Positions 1-8,758 of a stretch of DNA of 64,000 nucleotides are shown here, in pieces (within the stretch, counting starts at the first letter, position 1; each line of letters opens with the position of its first letter). Under the pieces are notes generated by a model. The model searched no databases. It was not told the origin of the DNA and worked only from the letters and a program-made list of their open reading frames with translations. The translations under genes were made by a program, and so were the position numbers. Origin of the DNA: Alteromonas mediterranea DE (GTDB lineage: Bacteria > Pseudomonadota > Gammaproteobacteria > Enterobacterales > Alteromonadaceae); the NCBI RefSeq assembly GCF_000020585.3, contig NC_011138.3, positions 2,520,322-2,584,321 of the forward strand, given 5' to 3'.

Positions 1-228
1 ATGTACTGTTTCGCCAAGGTGGATGAGAAGAAGTTTAACATTCACAATGATGAGCAAATGGTACTGGACTTATTAAGCTCCGAAAAAATTCTTTTGGTTC
101 ACGGTCGCGCGTTTAACCTAACCGAAGGTACCTATTTCAGATTGGTATTTTTACCTCACAGTGACGTACTCGTACCGGCATTGCACCGTATAGGCAACTT
201 CTTTAGAACCTATAAGCAAGGGACATAG
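1..228 (+). CDS. alaA: Alanine aminotransferase AlaA, C-terminal end (partial)
   Basis: Open reading frame entering from the left edge; only about the last 75 residues are present. The segment with [20 protein letters not shown] followed by a stretch on Leu-Leu-Val-His-Gly and FRLVFLPH resembles the C-terminal domain of class I PLP aminotransferases of the AlaA (YfbQ) type, which make alanine from pyruvate and glutamate. The catalytic lysine and PLP-binding part lie outside the window. The next gene is yfbR, one base after the stop, as in the E. coli alaA-yfbR order, which supports the call. The ATG at position 1 is internal, not the true start. Confidence 0.85.
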   Translation: MYCFAKVDEKKFNIHNDEQMVLDLLSSEKILLVHGRAFNLTEGTYFRLVFLPHSDVLVPALHRIGNFFRTYKQGT

Positions 229-229
229 C

Positions 230-829
230 GTGAGTGATAAAAGCCACTTTTTTGCCCATTTAGCGCGCTTAAAGCTTATTAACCGCTGGCCGCTAATGCA
301 TAACGTGCGTACAGAAAACGTGCAAGAACACAGTCTACAAGTGGCGATGGTGGCGCATGCTCTTGCACTTATAAAAAACAAGTTTTTCGGCGGTACGTTA
401 AACCCTGATCGTATTGCCACCATGGCGATTTTTCACGATGTGTCTGAGGTGCTAACGGGCGATCTACCTACCCCAGTAAAATATTTTAACCCTGCGATAA
501 AAGAAGAATACAAAAAAATTGAGAAGATTGCCGAGAACAAGCTTATTGAAATGGCACCTGAAGCATTTCGTGAAGACTATGCGGCACTGATTGATCACCA
601 CTACCACAGTGAAGAAGAAGCCTTCATCGTAAAAGCAGCAGATGTGCTTTGCGCTTATCTGAAAACGCTAGAAGAACTTGCTGCTGGCAACCAAGAATTT
701 AAGCTGGCTAAAAAGCGTTTAGATAAAACCCTTAAAGAGTATCATTCTGAAGAGGTAGACTACTTTTTAACACGCTACGTACCAAGCTTTTCATTAAGCC
801 TTGATGAAATCACACAAGACGATATGTGA
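230..829 (+). CDS. yfbR: 5'-deoxynucleotidase YfbR
   Basis: Encodes 199 residues, the usual length for YfbR, an HD-domain phosphohydrolase that removes the 5' phosphate from deoxyribonucleoside monophosphates in the cytoplasm. Metal ligands are visible as His34 (VQEHSLQVA), His69-Asp70 (IFHDVSE) and Asp138 (KAADVL). The substrate-side NRW motif is at residues 18-20. The GTG start lies one base after the alaA stop, so the two genes are probably translated from one message. Together with dgt downstream and the dUTPase at 53096 it serves dNTP-pool control. Confidence 0.95.
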   Translation: MSDKSHFFAHLARLKLINRWPLMHNVRTENVQEHSLQVAMVAHALALIKNKFFGGTLNPDRIATMAIFHDVSEVLTGDLPTPVKYFNPAIKEEYKKIEKIAENKLIEMAPEAFREDYAALIDHHYHSEEEAFIVKAADVLCAYLKTLEELAAGNQEFKLAKKRLDKTLKEYHSEEVDYFLTRYVPSFSLSLDEITQDDM

Positions 830-908
830 TTAAGGTGAGTAACAGTCCACAAGTTACTTTATTGATGTAACAGAAACAGCAAACATCCAGCATGGCAGCG
901 AGGTTTTT

Positions 909-2252
909 TTGGCAACAAGCAAATGGGAATTAGCATTACACGAGCGTCGTTTACCACGTAGTGAAACAAGAGACGGCGATCATCGCAATCCGTATCAGCG
1001 AGATAAAGCACGCGTGCTTCACAGCGCTGCCTTTCGCAGGTTACAGGCGAAAACCCAAGTACTTGGCGTGGGGCTAAGCGACTTTTATCGTACACGGCTC
1101 ACCCACTCGCTAGAAGCCGCCCAAATTGGTACAGGCATCACCGCTCAACTATGGGTGAAATTTCCTGACATTACCAGTAGGTTGGCACTCGACCCTACGT
1201 TAATTGAAACCTTGTGCTTAGCTCACGATATTGGACATCCGCCCTTTGGTCATGGCGGTGAAATCGCACTCAATTACATGATGCACCAATACGGCGGGTT
1301 TGAAGGTAACGGGCAAACGTTTAGGATCATTACTCAGCTTGAGCCCTACACTGCCGAGCACGGTATGAACTTGTGCCGAAGAAGCGTGTTAGGCTTAGTC
1401 AAATATCCAAACTTCATTGATGCCTTACATAGTAAAGGTCCTACACCTGAACGCCCTCTTTCACTTCGTCAGGTTAAAGCCCATGACTGGCACCCGCCAA
1501 AGGGGCTTTTTCGCTGCGACGAACCTTTATTCGACTGGTTGCTTGCCCCCTTTAGCAATGAAGATAAAGACGCGTTTATGCAGTTTACGGCAAAACCGAA
1601 TGGTCACAGCAAAACCCGGTTTAAGTCGTTTGACTGTTCAATAATGGAGTTGTCGGACGATATTGCCTATGGCATTCACGATTTAGAAGATGCCATTGTT
1701 ATGGACATGGTAAGCAAACATCATTTTGTCGAGGACGTAACCACCCCACTAAAAGCCCTTGACGTACCATGGTTGTCAGACAATATAGAAGCCCTAACAA
1801 ACAAGCTATTTAGCGCAGCACATCACGAAAGGAAGAATGCCATAGGTGCGCTGGTAAATAGCTTTATTACCGCTATTGAGATTAAGGGGGTAGACGGCTT
1901 TTCTCATCCACTACTTGCGTTTAACGCGGTTATGCCACAGCTGTTTGCCGAAGCGCTAGAGCTTTTCAAACGGTTTGTGTTTAACAAAGTAATACGCCGC
2001 CCCGACGTTCAGCTTCTTGAGTACAAAGGACAGTTGGTGGTTATGGAGCTGTTCGAAGCATTTGCGTCAGACCCAGACCGCCTGCTCCCTGAGAACACCC
2101 AAGAGCGATGGCGCAAAGCCTGTGAAGACGATAACGGCATGCGCGTACTGGCAGATTATATATCTGGCATGACCGACGAATTTGCCTCTCGCTTATACAG
2201 CAACATATTTTCCCCTAAACAAGGCGGCATTCAAGATAGTTTGCACATGTAA
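909..2252 (+). CDS. dgt: dGTP triphosphohydrolase (dGTPase)
   Basis: 447-residue HD-superfamily protein of the dGTPase family, which hydrolyses dGTP to deoxyguanosine and tripolyphosphate. The N-terminal signature HRNPYQRDKARVLHSAAFRR is clear. Metal ligands are at His66 (RTRLTHSLE) and His106-Asp107 (LAHDIGHPPFGHGGE), with a later aspartate in the MELSDDIAYGIHDLEDA segment. The TTG start at 909 is preferred because GCGAGG (898-903) sits five bases upstream and the frame has no suitable ATG there. A hairpin terminator follows at 2284. Length and motifs match the Shewanella-like branch. Confidence 0.93.
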   Translation: MATSKWELALHERRLPRSETRDGDHRNPYQRDKARVLHSAAFRRLQAKTQVLGVGLSDFYRTRLTHSLEAAQIGTGITAQLWVKFPDITSRLALDPTLIETLCLAHDIGHPPFGHGGEIALNYMMHQYGGFEGNGQTFRIITQLEPYTAEHGMNLCRRSVLGLVKYPNFIDALHSKGPTPERPLSLRQVKAHDWHPPKGLFRCDEPLFDWLLAPFSNEDKDAFMQFTAKPNGHSKTRFKSFDCSIMELSDDIAYGIHDLEDAIVMDMVSKHHFVEDVTTPLKALDVPWLSDNIEALTNKLFSAAHHERKNAIGALVNSFITAIEIKGVDGFSHPLLAFNAVMPQLFAEALELFKRFVFNKVIRRPDVQLLEYKGQLVVMELFEAFASDPDRLLPENTQERWRKACEDDNGMRVLADYISGMTDEFASRLYSNIFSPKQGGIQDSLHM

Positions 2253-2283
2253 GCTAGCTTACTTTTTATAAATTTTTGAAATG

Positions 2284-2309
2284 AAAAGGCCGCTGCTTCG
2301 GTCTTTTTT
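2284..2309 (+). terminator. Rho-independent terminator after dgt
   Basis: Stem AAAAGGCCG (2284-2292), loop CTGCTT, and return arm CGGTCTTTT (2299-2307) with one G-U pair, followed by a T run. It lies 31 bases after the dgt stop. Confidence 0.85.
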
Positions 2310-2378
2310 ATAATCTCGGTGTCAATAAATAACAATGCTATTGAAACTTAAACCCATTGTTCACGTAGTTAACACTGT

Positions 2379-2412
2379 TAGATACTCCCCAAGATAGTGA
2401 ATATAGATACTC
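2379..2412 (+). promoter_or_regulatory. Direct repeat TAGATACTC upstream of msrP
   Basis: The 9-mer TAGATACTC occurs at 2379-2387 and again at 2404-2412, a 25-base period, ending 40 bases before the msrP start. Spaced direct repeats of this kind can be response-regulator sites. The sequence does not look like the known E. coli HprR box, so the assignment is only a suggestion. Confidence 0.25.
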
Positions 2413-2452
2413 GAGTGGGTAAATCAGCCGTTTTTGTAAGTAAGGTGATGTA

Positions 2453-3460
2453 ATGCCAAAACCATTTAAAGCCTCAGTAAAATTGACCGATAACGATGTA
2501 ACTAATGAAGGCGTTTATATGAATCGTCGTTCATTGCTCAAATCTATGGGCTTTGTAGGCGCGTCTACGTTACTTGCGAAGTCAGCTGGTGCAGCAGGTT
2601 GGTTTTGGGAAGACGAAGAAGAGAAAGCTGCCTTTAAAGGTAAGGCGCTTGAGTTTAGTCAGCCTCCCAGGTTTCAAATAGCGGAAACCCGTACGCCTGA
2701 AGATAAAGTCACCAGCTACAATAATTTTTATGAATTTGGTACGTCAAAAGATGCACCAGCTAAAAATGCGACTGAATTTCAAACCAACCCGTGGACGTTA
2801 AAAATTGACGGCATGGTAAAAAATCCACTTGAACTTGACCATGACGCACTAACAAAACGCTTTCCTCTTGAAGAGCGAATTTACCGCCTGCGCTGTGTTG
2901 AAGCGTGGTCAATGGTAGTGCCGTGGATTGGGTTTGAACTCGGCGCGCTATTAAAGCAAGCCGACCCGTTGATGTCAGCTAAATACGTGGCGTTTGAGGC
3001 CTTATACGACCCAGAGCAAATGCCGGGGCAAAGAAGTCGCTTTACCGGTGGCGGTATTGAATACCCATATATGGAAGGCTTACGTCTTGATGAAGCCATG
3101 CACCCGCTAACACTTATGTCTGTTGGTCTTTATGGTAAAACGCTGCCACCGCAAAACGGCGCGCCAATAAGATTGGTTGTCCCTTGGAAATACGGATTTA
3201 AGAGCATTAAGTCTATTGTTCGAATTCGCCTTACCGATAAAAAGCCCCCTACAACCTGGAATCGACTGGCAGCCAACGAATATGGCTTTTATGCCAATGT
3301 GAACCCTAACGTGGCACACCCTAGATGGAGTCAGGCCAGCGAGCGTAGAATTACAACAGGGGGGCTTCTTGCGAGAAACCGTATCGACACGCAGATGTTC
3401 AATGGTTATAGCGAAGTTGCGCCACTTTATAAAAGTATGGACCTTACGCGTAATTACTAG
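2453..3460 (+). CDS. msrP: Protein-methionine-sulfoxide reductase catalytic subunit MsrP
   Basis: 335 residues. MsrP (formerly YedY) is the periplasmic molybdopterin enzyme that reduces methionine sulfoxide in envelope proteins. A twin-arginine signal is visible at residues 24-48 ([10 protein letters not shown], then a small-residue hydrophobic stretch ending near AGAAG). Cys148 in [15 protein letters not shown] is the molybdenum-coordinating cysteine. The start at 2453 has an AAGGTG site five bases upstream and gives the pre-signal segment [17 protein letters not shown] that E. coli MsrP also has. It precedes its membrane partner msrQ. It depends on the molybdenum cofactor, whose genes lie at 17598-23567. 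Confidence 0.95.
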   Translation: MPKPFKASVKLTDNDVTNEGVYMNRRSLLKSMGFVGASTLLAKSAGAAGWFWEDEEEKAAFKGKALEFSQPPRFQIAETRTPEDKVTSYNNFYEFGTSKDAPAKNATEFQTNPWTLKIDGMVKNPLELDHDALTKRFPLEERIYRLRCVEAWSMVVPWIGFELGALLKQADPLMSAKYVAFEALYDPEQMPGQRSRFTGGGIEYPYMEGLRLDEAMHPLTLMSVGLYGKTLPPQNGAPIRLVVPWKYGFKSIKSIVRIRLTDKKPPTTWNRLAANEYGFYANVNPNVAHPRWSQASERRITTGGLLARNRIDTQMFNGYSEVAPLYKSMDLTRNY

Positions 3461-3568
3461 TTTCGCTGTTGCTAGTAGAGAAATTGCATTGCTTTGCATA
3501 GGTGTACATAACCAGCGCAGGTTACATGTACGCCCCGCTCGTTTTTATATTATCAGGTTGTGTTATTA

Positions 3569-4246
3569 ATGCGCTTAAGAAAAAAACCATTTAGATTTAC
3601 CCCATGGCAACGCCGCGGTTTAAAGGCCATCATCCACGGTTTTGCTTTAGGTTATGTCGCGTGGTTGTTTTTGGCAGGTATCACCGACCAGCTCGGCCCC
3701 GACCCCGTGAATACGTTAATCAACGAAACCGGCACATGGGCCATTCATTTTTTACTATTAACACTAACCCTAAGCCCACTTGCCAAATGGCTCCCCAGTC
3801 CAGAGCCAATACAATTCAGGCGCATGATTGGTGTTTACGCCTTCGTATATGCCTTTGCCCACTTGTTTACCTACATTTTCTTCGAACTTCAGCTAGATAT
3901 GGCATTGGTTGCCAGTGAAATAGTGAGTAGACCTTACATTATTGTTGGCATGATTGCGCTCATACTGCTTGTTGCACTTACGGCTACGTCATTTAAACGC
4001 CTTCAGCGAAAAATGGGAAGAAAATGGCAAACGCTACATAATAGTATTTATTTGGTTTTGCCCCTTGCACTGCTTCATTTTAGCTGGTCACAAAAAACCT
4101 TTTGGCAAGAACCTGTATGGTATTGGCTGGTAGGTTTGCTCTTAATGAGCCCTAGAATTAAGCGATGGTATTCAACTTACCAGAGAAAACAGCAAGGGAG
4201 AAAAAGCACGGCGAAAAAAGGAAGAGGTAAAGAGAATATCGCCTAG
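3569..4246 (+). CDS. msrQ: Heme-binding subunit MsrQ
   Basis: About 225 residues, polytopic inner-membrane heme protein of the ferric-reductase-like family (formerly YedZ) that passes electrons from the quinone pool to MsrP. Predicted helices carry histidines in AIIHGFALGY, GTWAIHFLLL, YAFAHLFTY and LALLHFSW, candidates for heme ligation. The ATG at 3569 is preferred over the GTG at 3560, because the CAGG at 3554-3557 is properly spaced only for the ATG. The C-terminus is a basic tail. It follows msrP after a 108-base gap and probably shares its message. Confidence 0.93.
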   Translation: MRLRKKPFRFTPWQRRGLKAIIHGFALGYVAWLFLAGITDQLGPDPVNTLINETGTWAIHFLLLTLTLSPLAKWLPSPEPIQFRRMIGVYAFVYAFAHLFTYIFFELQLDMALVASEIVSRPYIIVGMIALILLVALTATSFKRLQRKMGRKWQTLHNSIYLVLPLALLHFSWSQKTFWQEPVWYWLVGLLLMSPRIKRWYSTYQRKQQGRKSTAKKGRGKENIA

Positions 4247-4270
4247 TGCAAAAGTGATGCTCCCCCCTTC

Positions 4271-4702
4271 TTAAGACAAAACATAAAGCAGCGCAGCATA
4301 CCGTCCTGTTTTGCTTAGCGTGACTGCAAGCATAAAAAACCACAGGGGGCTTCTCAACACGCCCGCGACTAGTGTTATAGGGTCGCCGATGATCGGCACC
4401 CAGCATAAAAATAAGCTCCACTTGCCCCATCGCGTAAACACACTGCTCGCTCGATTAAATGTAGCCTCGCTAATATTAAGTTTTTGAGTGGCGATATCCT
4501 TTCCAAACGCATACCCCAGTAAATAGTTAACCAGCGACCCCAGTACATTTCCTATAGAAGCAACAACGAGCAATATTGCCCCATTTAAGCCACTACCATA
4601 CAGTGCGCTTAAAACAATCTCTGAACTAAAAGGCAAAATAGTGGCAGCTAAAAATGCCGATAAAAACATGCCTAAATAGCCTAAATGTATTAGTGCACTC
4701 AA
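4271..4702 (-). CDS. YqaA-family membrane protein (VTT/DedA-like fold)
   Basis: 143 residues, mostly hydrophobic, with about four membrane segments. The N-terminal LGYLGMFLSAFLAATILPFSSE and the GNVLGSLVNYLLGYAFGK segment match the small YqaA branch of the SNARE-associated/VTT domain family. Family members are inner-membrane proteins of uncertain activity; relatives in the DedA family act in lipid-carrier flipping and envelope homeostasis. Its end converges with msrQ 24 bases away. On the other side it is divergent from the LexA-controlled gene at 4974. The length is normal for E. coli YqaA. Confidence 0.8.
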   Translation of the reverse strand: MSALIHLGYLGMFLSAFLAATILPFSSEIVLSALYGSGLNGAILLVVASIGNVLGSLVNYLLGYAFGKDIATQKLNISEATFNRASSVFTRWGKWSLFLCWVPIIGDPITLVAGVLRSPLWFFMLAVTLSKTGRYAALLYVLS

Positions 4703-4869
4703 TGTTTTCCCACGTTTATACAGTAGTTAGTGTTGTGAAAATCATGCGCATTCTACCCTATCGAGTTCAGAAAAGTCTTTGAAAGAAATAAGCGGAATAA
4801 AAAACTTATTACTTTTTATAGAGTTACATTTCCTCCCGCAAATTGTGCGAAAAAAGTACAACTAACCAC

Positions 4870-4898
4870 TTGCCAAAACAGCAAATTATCAATACTGT
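4870..4898 (+). promoter_or_regulatory. Predicted sigma70 promoter overlapping LexA box 1
   Basis: TTGCCA (4870-4875) and TACTGT (4893-4898) are separated by 17 bases. The -10 hexamer is the left arm of LexA box 1, so LexA bound there would cover the promoter. The same overlap is known for the E. coli sulA promoter. Prediction from pattern only. Confidence 0.55.
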
Positions 4899-4912
4899 AT
4901 ACACATACACAC
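4893..4912 (+). promoter_or_regulatory. LexA (SOS) box 1
   Basis: TACTGTATACACATACACAC matches 15 of 20 positions of the E. coli-type LexA consensus TACTGTATATATATACAGTA, with a perfect left half-site CTGTATA. It lies about 60 bases before the start of the gene at 4974. Confidence 0.75.
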
Positions 4913-4929
4913 TGTATAAGAAGCCAGTA
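4910..4929 (+). promoter_or_regulatory. LexA (SOS) box 2
   Basis: CACTGTATAAGAAGCCAGTA matches 14 of 20 LexA consensus positions and retains both CTGT and CAGT half-sites. Its centre is 17 bases from that of box 1, so the two sites overlap by three bases. Confidence 0.6.
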
Positions 4930-4973
4930 TTAAGAAATTGGGCTTTAACGTTACATTCATTAAGGGTTTTATT

Positions 4974-5384
4974 ATGAGCACATCTTCAGTTTCACGATTA
5001 AATGCATTGCGCGCTTCGGTTTCAAATGTTGTTCAGCTTCCTCTACCTATAGAAGGTTTCCCTAGTGAAAAGAACAACACGGGAAAAGGCGCTAACGATA
5101 AAGGCTGGAATTACTTGCTTTCAAATACAGTTTCTTTTTCGAAAACGGTTGACCATGCCATACGTATTCAGAAGCCAGAAAAAGAAAAAATGCCGGAGTG
5201 GATCAGCAAGCTTATTACGGGTGGACAGTGTAAAACACTGTATGTCGAAAATATTGATCTAGACCTACAGCCTACTGACAGCGAGATGATTAGAAAACTT
5301 TGTGAACTTTATTCCGTTAGCTTAGTTAACGTGCGCGTAGATAGCGTAAACGATGTACAGAATGTTGCGTTAGGTCCGTGGTAA
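4974..5384 (+). CDS. SulA-like SOS-regulated protein (putative cell-division inhibitor)
   Basis: 136 residues. The ATG at 4974 is chosen because TAAGGG (4961-4966) lies seven bases upstream; a longer TTG start at 4938 has no such site. No signal peptide or membrane segment is visible. The C-terminal half, with KTLYVENIDLD and IRKLCELYSVSLVNVRV, resembles the degenerate RecA-like fold of SulA proteins, which block FtsZ assembly during DNA damage. Two adjacent LexA boxes sit directly upstream, so SOS control is well supported. The functional name is an inference from weak similarity plus regulation. It could instead be a lineage-specific SOS protein of another role. Confidence 0.6.
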   Translation: MSTSSVSRLNALRASVSNVVQLPLPIEGFPSEKNNTGKGANDKGWNYLLSNTVSFSKTVDHAIRIQKPEKEKMPEWISKLITGGQCKTLYVENIDLDLQPTDSEMIRKLCELYSVSLVNVRVDSVNDVQNVALGPW

Positions 5385-5528
5385 GTAGTTTTTCCCTAAC
5401 CAGCGGTGCTAGCTCTTTTTTGGCAGGTATCGTGCCATGCTTGCGCGTAACAACAACAGCATATATTCAAAAAGTTTGGGCCTAATGGCACATGCAATTA
5501 TACTGTGGCGTTTTGTACACCGTTATTT

Positions 5529-6044
5529 ATGAGTTGCCCTATGCGCTGTTTTTGTTGCTCTTCAAAACCCTTCCAAGCATGTTGCGAGCCTTTTATAAAA
5601 GGCGATAAAACCCCTGTTACTGCCGAGCAACTTATGCGTTCGCGATTTTCTGCCTACGCCACTGCGCAATACGCCTATATTCTCGACACCTATACTCAAG
5701 AAAAACAGCAAGGTCTGTCTGTAGATGATTTAGCGCAAAGCGCTCAAGGCGCTAAGTGGTTTGCTCTTCAGGTACATTATGCGCAATCTGAAGAAAGCGC
5801 AGAGCCAAATACAAGCGCTACTTTACATTCAGATACCGTTGAATTTACAGCCTTTTATTTTGAAGATAAAAAAATGTATCAGCTGCATGAAACCTCCAAC
5901 TTTAGAGTTGAAAACGGCGCGTGGCGGTATCATGATGGCACACTGCACGATGACTGCGGAAAAGTTAAATATGGCAGGAACCTTCCCTGTGTATGTGGAA
6001 GCAATAAAAAGTTCAAGCAATGCTGCGCTAATAAAAGCCATTAA
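5529..6044 (+). CDS. YchJ-family protein with SEC-C zinc motif
   Basis: About 171 residues from the ATG at 5529; a GTG at 5505 would add eight residues that homologues lack. The N-terminus carries a cysteine cluster (RCFCCSSKPFQACC). The middle has EQLMRSRFSAYATAQYAYIL, the YchJ core signature. The C-terminus has a SEC-C zinc motif (CVCGSNKKFKQCC). This order matches E. coli YchJ (UPF0225), whose central domain is NTF2-like and whose function is not established. No clear Shine-Dalgarno site is seen at either start. It stands alone. Confidence 0.85.
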   Translation: MSCPMRCFCCSSKPFQACCEPFIKGDKTPVTAEQLMRSRFSAYATAQYAYILDTYTQEKQQGLSVDDLAQSAQGAKWFALQVHYAQSEESAEPNTSATLHSDTVEFTAFYFEDKKMYQLHETSNFRVENGAWRYHDGTLHDDCGKVKYGRNLPCVCGSNKKFKQCCANKSH

Positions 6045-6306
6045 CTACGTGCAAACGACACGCTTCATGTTCTAACGTATATCGGTTCAATAAGCTCCTT
6101 TAACAGAACAAAGCAACCAACTTTCCCCCTCTCGTTAACGATTCACTTTTTAGTCAATGGTGCTATTATAAAAAGTGAGCTGATTTTTTTAACCCGTTGA
6201 TCTAAAAAGTTTGTTCGCCAACACAGTACTGCGAAAGGGTTGCTAGCACCTTTGAATTGCTGAATACCCTCTGCAGTATTTAAAACATGCTAAAACAAGG
6301 ACAGTT

Positions 6307-6502
6307 ATGAAAAGCTTCGTACGATTTGCGACAACACTTATTGCCACTACTTTGCTTTTTGGATGCGGAGGTAGCGACTCGAGTAATACACTCGATGAAC
6401 TTAATAAAAATCGAGCAAAATGGGAGAACGCGAATATTGATAGCTACCAGTTCGAGTTTAGGGTTGTATGCTGAAGTAAATGTTGAATTGATCCCCGAAT
6501 AA
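6307..6502 (+). pseudogene. Truncated DUF6174-like lipoprotein remnant
   Basis: The ATG at 6307 follows an AAGGA site and encodes a lipoprotein signal with lipobox LLFGCGG (Cys20), then LDELNKNRAKWENANIDSYQ. This stops at a TGA ending at 6474, after only 55 residues. The W-x5-I-x-SYQFEFR segment resembles the start of DUF6174 lipoproteins, which normally continue for another 50 or more residues. A one-base shift just before the stop opens a short frame reading AEVNVELIPE that ends at 6502. This fits a gene damaged by frameshift and deletion. A functional 55-residue lipopeptide is not excluded. Confidence 0.5.
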
Positions 6503-6522
6503 TTTAACCTTGATACGTTCAA

Positions 6523-6556
6523 AAAAGCCTAAACACACTGTCGTGTTTAGGCTTTT
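6523..6556. terminator. Bidirectional Rho-independent terminator
   Basis: Perfect 10-bp stem GCCTAAACAC (6527-6536) / GTGTTTAGGC (6543-6552) with loop ACTGTC, flanked by AAAA and TTTT. It can stop transcription from the lipoprotein remnant and from the minus-strand operon ending at 6649. Confidence 0.9.
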
Positions 6557-6648
6557 CTATAGATTAAACCATTGCTAATAAGACGCTTTTTTAGAACATA
6601 ATCAGTGCTAGCGCACGGTCTTTACTACTGCTCACTCAACCGTCGTCA

Positions 6649-7623
6649 TTAAGGCACTAACACCATCTTGCCTTTTACCTCTCGATTCATAACTTTAGCC
6701 ATGGCTTTGGTCGCTTGCTCTAATGGCAGCGCTTCATCTACCACCACTTTAACTTTGCCTTGCACATACCAGGTAAGAAGCTCTTGCATATTTTCAGCGA
6801 ACCCTTTCGGGTCGTGCTGAGTAAACGAACCCCAGAATACGCCCATAACTGAGTAACCTTTAACCAAAGCAAGGTTAACCGGAAATTTAGGTATCTCACC
6901 ACCGGCAAAACCAACGACAAGTAACCGTCCTTCCCATGCCATGCTTCGGCTACATGCGTGAAAGGTATCGCCACCAACACATTCATAAACGACATCAGCG
7001 CCTTTCCCGCCAGTTACTTCTTTCAGCGTTTCTTTTAGGTCTTTTTCTTTGTAGTTAATTAAAACATCAGCCCCGTACTCTTTAGCAAGGGCAAGCTTTT
7101 CTTCCGTTGAGCAAACGGCAATAACTTTAGCGCCCATTATCTTGCCTATCTGCACAGCCGCCAAACCAGTACCACCAGCAGCACCGGTTACAACCAGTGT
7201 TTCACCAGGTTGCAGCTTCGCGCGCTGTTTCAAAGCGTGATGCGCTGTTGCATGGGCAGTTACAAGGGCTGCCCCTTCATTCACATGAATAGGGTCAGGT
7301 AATGGCATAACATGGGTGGCTGGAATAAGTGCTTTTTCTGCATAGCCACCTAAGTTAGAAAGCGCAATAACGCGCTGACCTTCTTTTAGATGACTCACAC
7401 CCTCGCCCACTTCGGTGATTGTACCCGCCACTTCGTTACCCGGAATAAATGGGAAGTCGGGCTGCATCTGATACAAACCCTGCACTAAAAGCCCATCAGG
7501 AAAGTTAACCCCTGCCGCTTCTACATTAACAACGACATGGCCCTTTTTTACTACTGGGTCTGCAACATCTTTAAATTGAAGGTCATCAAGTGGACCAAAG
7601 GCTTCACATACAATTGCTTTCAT
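6649..7623 (-). CDS. NADPH:quinone oxidoreductase-type MDR dehydrogenase
   Basis: 324 residues of the zinc-independent medium-chain dehydrogenase/reductase family (QOR branch). Visible parts are the GroES-like N-domain with PGNEVAGTITEVGEGV, the Rossmann motif GAAGGTGLAAVQIGK near residue 147, and GGKGADVVYECVGG. No zinc-ligand cysteines of alcohol dehydrogenases are present. Members reduce quinones or alpha,beta-unsaturated carbonyls with NADPH; the substrate here is not known. It is the last gene of a minus-strand set with an APH-like kinase and acyl-CoA dehydrogenase, which suggests a role in fatty or branched acid breakdown. Confidence 0.85.
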   Translation of the reverse strand: MKAIVCEAFGPLDDLQFKDVADPVVKKGHVVVNVEAAGVNFPDGLLVQGLYQMQPDFPFIPGNEVAGTITEVGEGVSHLKEGQRVIALSNLGGYAEKALIPATHVMPLPDPIHVNEGAALVTAHATAHHALKQRAKLQPGETLVVTGAAGGTGLAAVQIGKIMGAKVIAVCSTEEKLALAKEYGADVLINYKEKDLKETLKEVTGGKGADVVYECVGGDTFHACSRSMAWEGRLLVVGFAGGEIPKFPVNLALVKGYSVMGVFWGSFTQHDPKGFAENMQELLTWYVQGKVKVVVDEALPLEQATKAMAKVMNREVKGKMVLVP

Positions 7624-7697
7624 ACTGTCTCCAGTTTTTTGTTCGACCCGTAAGTTGAGTTGAGCGAATACAGGCCGTTAAATGGGTTATATTTCGT

Positions 7698-8756
7698 TTA
7701 TTCGCTATGGTGTATGGTTTTATTGGCAATTTGCGCAAGCGGGCGCACCATTGCACCTAGCTGCATGGCTTTTTCACTTGATGCATTACCCTCGTGTGCG
7801 CGCTTTACTACACCTTGTAAAATAGCGGCTAATCGGAAAAAGCTAAAGGCAAGGTAAAACGTCCAATTATCGATAGCGTCAATACCTCTGCGCTGGCAGT
7901 AGGTATTTATGTATTCCTGTTCACTGGGAATGCCTAACTGCTTCCTATCTAGCCCTCCTAGACCAGCAGCATGCGCAATATCAGACGGAAGGCGCAGCTG
8001 CATACATTGGTATGCTAGATCGGCATACGGATGCCCTAGGGTAGATAACTCCCAATCCAAAACGGCAACAACCTTTGGCTGTTCGTTGTTAGACATATCA
8101 AACATCATATTGTCTAAACGAAAATCACCGTGAACTAAAGACACCTGCCCATCGTCTTCAGGTAAATTCGACTCGAGGTACTGAATTAAACTTTCAATTT
8201 CTTCGATATGCTCTAATTCAGACGCTCGGTACTGCTTTGTCCAGCGACTTAGCTGACGTTCAAAGTAGCTGCCCGGTTTTCCGTAATCACGTAAACCTGC
8301 ATTTTCGATATCTACACTGTGAAGCGCGGCCAGCACGCGGTTCATTTCATCGTACATAGCACCGCGAGTAGCACAAGACGCAATTTCAGGTAGCGCACTA
8401 TTCCAGTAAATGTCACCTTCAACAAAGGCCATTATGTAAAACATACTTCCGATAATGCTGGTATCTTCACACAAATGGTACACTTTAGGCACCGGCACAT
8501 CAGAGCCTTGCAGAGCGTTAATAACCCGGAATTCCCGGTCTACCGCATGGGCAGATTTTAACAGTTTGCCCGGAGGTTGACGGCGTAGTACATATACGCC
8601 GTTATCCGTCGTTAACTTAAACGTTGGGTTTGACTGTCCGCCTGCAAACTTATCAGCACTTTCTACGTGGCCAACACTGGGGCATGCCTTAGCAAGGTAT
8701 GAATTTAGCACCGCCAAATCTATTGCATGGGCGTTTTTAGTATTGTCTTGAGACAC
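7698..8756 (-). CDS. APH-family kinase-like protein (ACAD10/11 kinase type)
   Basis: 352 residues with an aminoglycoside-phosphotransferase fold. The catalytic loop HGDFRLDNMMFD and the metal-binding DWELSTLGHPYADLAY are intact, and the N-terminal GGQSNPTFKL corresponds to the nucleotide-binding loop. This branch matches the kinase domain fused to acyl-CoA dehydrogenase in ACAD10/ACAD11, and LvaA of the levulinate pathway, which phosphorylate 4-hydroxyacyl-CoA. The GTG start is two bases after the upstream dehydrogenase stop, with AAGGAG (8762-8767, minus strand) at five bases. That fixes the start and implies coupling. Antibiotic resistance is unlikely given the context. Confidence 0.85.
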   Translation of the reverse strand: MSQDNTKNAHAIDLAVLNSYLAKACPSVGHVESADKFAGGQSNPTFKLTTDNGVYVLRRQPPGKLLKSAHAVDREFRVINALQGSDVPVPKVYHLCEDTSIIGSMFYIMAFVEGDIYWNSALPEIASCATRGAMYDEMNRVLAALHSVDIENAGLRDYGKPGSYFERQLSRWTKQYRASELEHIEEIESLIQYLESNLPEDDGQVSLVHGDFRLDNMMFDMSNNEQPKVVAVLDWELSTLGHPYADLAYQCMQLRLPSDIAHAAGLGGLDRKQLGIPSEQEYINTYCQRRGIDAIDNWTFYLAFSFFRLAAILQGVVKRAHEGNASSEKAMQLGAMVRPLAQIANKTIHHSE

Positions 8757-8758
8757 AC

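Noticed and set aside
7698..8756. Aminoglycoside resistance gene
   Set aside because: The APH fold is present, but coupling to an acyl-CoA dehydrogenase points to the ACAD10/11-type kinase group.
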